Below, one piece after another: positions 12,985 through 13,736 of a stretch of 13,736 bases of DNA. Each line of letters begins with the position of its first letter. The stretch's first letter is position 1. The stretch lies in contig CAKTZW010000017.1 of the NCBI GenBank assembly GCA_934636065.1, positions 1-13,736 on the forward strand. Direction: 5' to 3'. The stretch comes from an uncultured Labedella sp. (GTDB taxonomy: Bacteria > Actinomycetota > Actinomycetes > Actinomycetales > Microbacteriaceae). The translations under genes and the position numbers were made by a program. The notes below the pieces were generated by a model that was not told the origin of the DNA, did not search any database, and saw only the letters and a program-made list of their open reading frames with translations.

Positions 12985-13736
12985 CGGCCGCCTCGATCCC
13001 GCTCGGCGTGGTCATCGGCGAGCGGACGTGGACGGTCGAGCGGGTCTGGCCGGCGCGGGAACGGGACGGATCCCTCCCCCTCGAGGCAAGATCGGGGAGC
13101 ATCCTCCGGGGCGGGAGCTGGAACCGCACCGACGGCGTCCGACTCCTCGAGCACGGGGAGGATCGGCGTCTCCCCGCGCTCCTCCGAGTGCTCGACAGCG
13201 GTCGACTCGTCAGCCACCGTCCCGGTAAACGGGCCGTCGTCCGGCGCGACGACGGAACCGGTTTCGTGAAGGTCGTGGCACCGGGGCGTGCCCACCGGAT
13301 CGCCGCGGCACACCACCGCGGCGCCGCGTTCGGGCTCCGGTTCCGGATCCCCGAGATCGAGGAGCCGATGAGCCCGGAGGACGACACCGTCGAGTTCTCA
13401 ACCCTCTCGGGCCACACTCTCGCGAGCCTCGGCGAGGCGCAGGACACCGACGACGCGCAGTGGTGCCGGGCTTGGGACTCCTGGGCGGAGAACTGGCCTC
13501 TGGTCCTCGCGGCACCGCACGACCCTGCGCACGATCTCCGGCACGAGACCGCCGACGAGGCGAGAATCCTCCTCGACTGGGCAGGTCATGCCGCTGCGGC
13601 CGGGATACCCCGCCCGCGGGCGCTCCGCTCCGCCGCCGAGCGGCTCTCCGACGAGCTCTCGACCGTGTCGACGAACGAGAGCGTCCTCGCCCACCGCGAT
13701 CTGCACGACAAGCAGATGCTGTGGAGTCCCGACGAG
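12981..13736 (+). CDS. APH-fold phosphotransferase, second of two (3' truncated by window)
   Basis: The first 252 residues are visible; the frame is still open at the window edge. After a β-rich N-terminal stretch comes VRLLEHGEDRRLPALLRVLDSG (54-75), then SHRPGKRAVVRRDDGTGFVKVV (78-99), where the last Lys is a likely ATP contact, then a helical section and the catalytic loop LAHRDLHDKQMLW (236-248). This is the HxDxxxxN loop of APH-fold kinases with Gln in place of Asn, as in the preceding gene. The DFG-like Asp would lie just beyond the edge. The arrangement of an extra N-terminal part plus a basic strand recalls the upstream kinase, so the two may be distant paralogues. It starts with GTG in a GTGA overlap. 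The substrate is unknown; phosphorylation of a glycan intermediate is an inference from context. Confidence 0.76.
   Translation, partial: MTAASIPLGVVIGERTWTVERVWPARERDGSLPLEARSGSILRGGSWNRTDGVRLLEHGEDRRLPALLRVLDSGRLVSHRPGKRAVVRRDDGTGFVKVVAPGRAHRIAAAHHRGAAFGLRFRIPEIEEPMSPEDDTVEFSTLSGHTLASLGEAQDTDDAQWCRAWDSWAENWPLVLAAPHDPAHDLRHETADEARILLDWAGHAAAAGIPRPRALRSAAERLSDELSTVSTNESVLAHRDLHDKQMLWSPDE

Noticed and set aside
11869..13736. Aminoglycoside resistance genes
   Set aside because: Only the kinase fold is shared; extra N-terminal parts, the Gln variant of the catalytic loop and the operon context point to another substrate.

Overview
The window is very GC-rich, densely coding actinobacterial DNA with GTG and TTG starts and strong codon-position GC bias. 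Gene content and style suggest Microbacteriaceae (Actinomycetota), but that placement is inference; no rRNA or other taxonomic marker is present. I see no mobile elements, tRNAs, rRNAs or CRISPR arrays.

Layout. (1) 2-427: 3' end of a DsbA-like thioredoxin-fold protein. (2) 455-2137: an XRE/cupin regulator divergent from an AzlC-AzlD branched-chain amino acid exporter pair, with a 20-bp inverted repeat between them. A 15-bp perfect hairpin with a GNRA loop overlaps the stop codon of the regulator and probably ends transcription from both sides. (3) 2138-2300: a structured, repeat-rich intergenic stretch. (4) 2301-4062: an ACC deaminase gene (acdS) with all diagnostic residues, divergent from a GntR/FCD regulator, sharing a perfect palindrome TGCAATATATTGCA. 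(5) 4220-6335: a histidine kinase and OmpR-family response regulator, overlapping. (6) 6483 to the window end: a tightly overlapping operon of a COG4671-type glycosyltransferase, two GT4 glycosyltransferases, a fused ABC exporter and two kinase-fold phosphotransferases, the last cut by the window edge.

How the parts work together. Units 2 and 4 are each a small metabolic function with a divergent local regulator and an operator-like palindrome. The region of most interest is 4220-13736. The two-component system is followed by a gap that holds an 18-bp palindrome and two TCTCA direct repeats 11 bp apart, of the kind OmpR-family regulators bind, directly before the six-gene operon. The operon has three glycosyltransferases, one exporter and two APH-fold kinases, but no polymerase, Wzx flippase, initiating phosphoglycosyltransferase or sugar-nucleotide synthesis gene within the window. 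My working model is a signal-controlled pathway that builds a short glycan or glycolipid, possibly phosphorylated, and exports it. The product is unknown, and I do not recognise the cluster as a characterised pathway.
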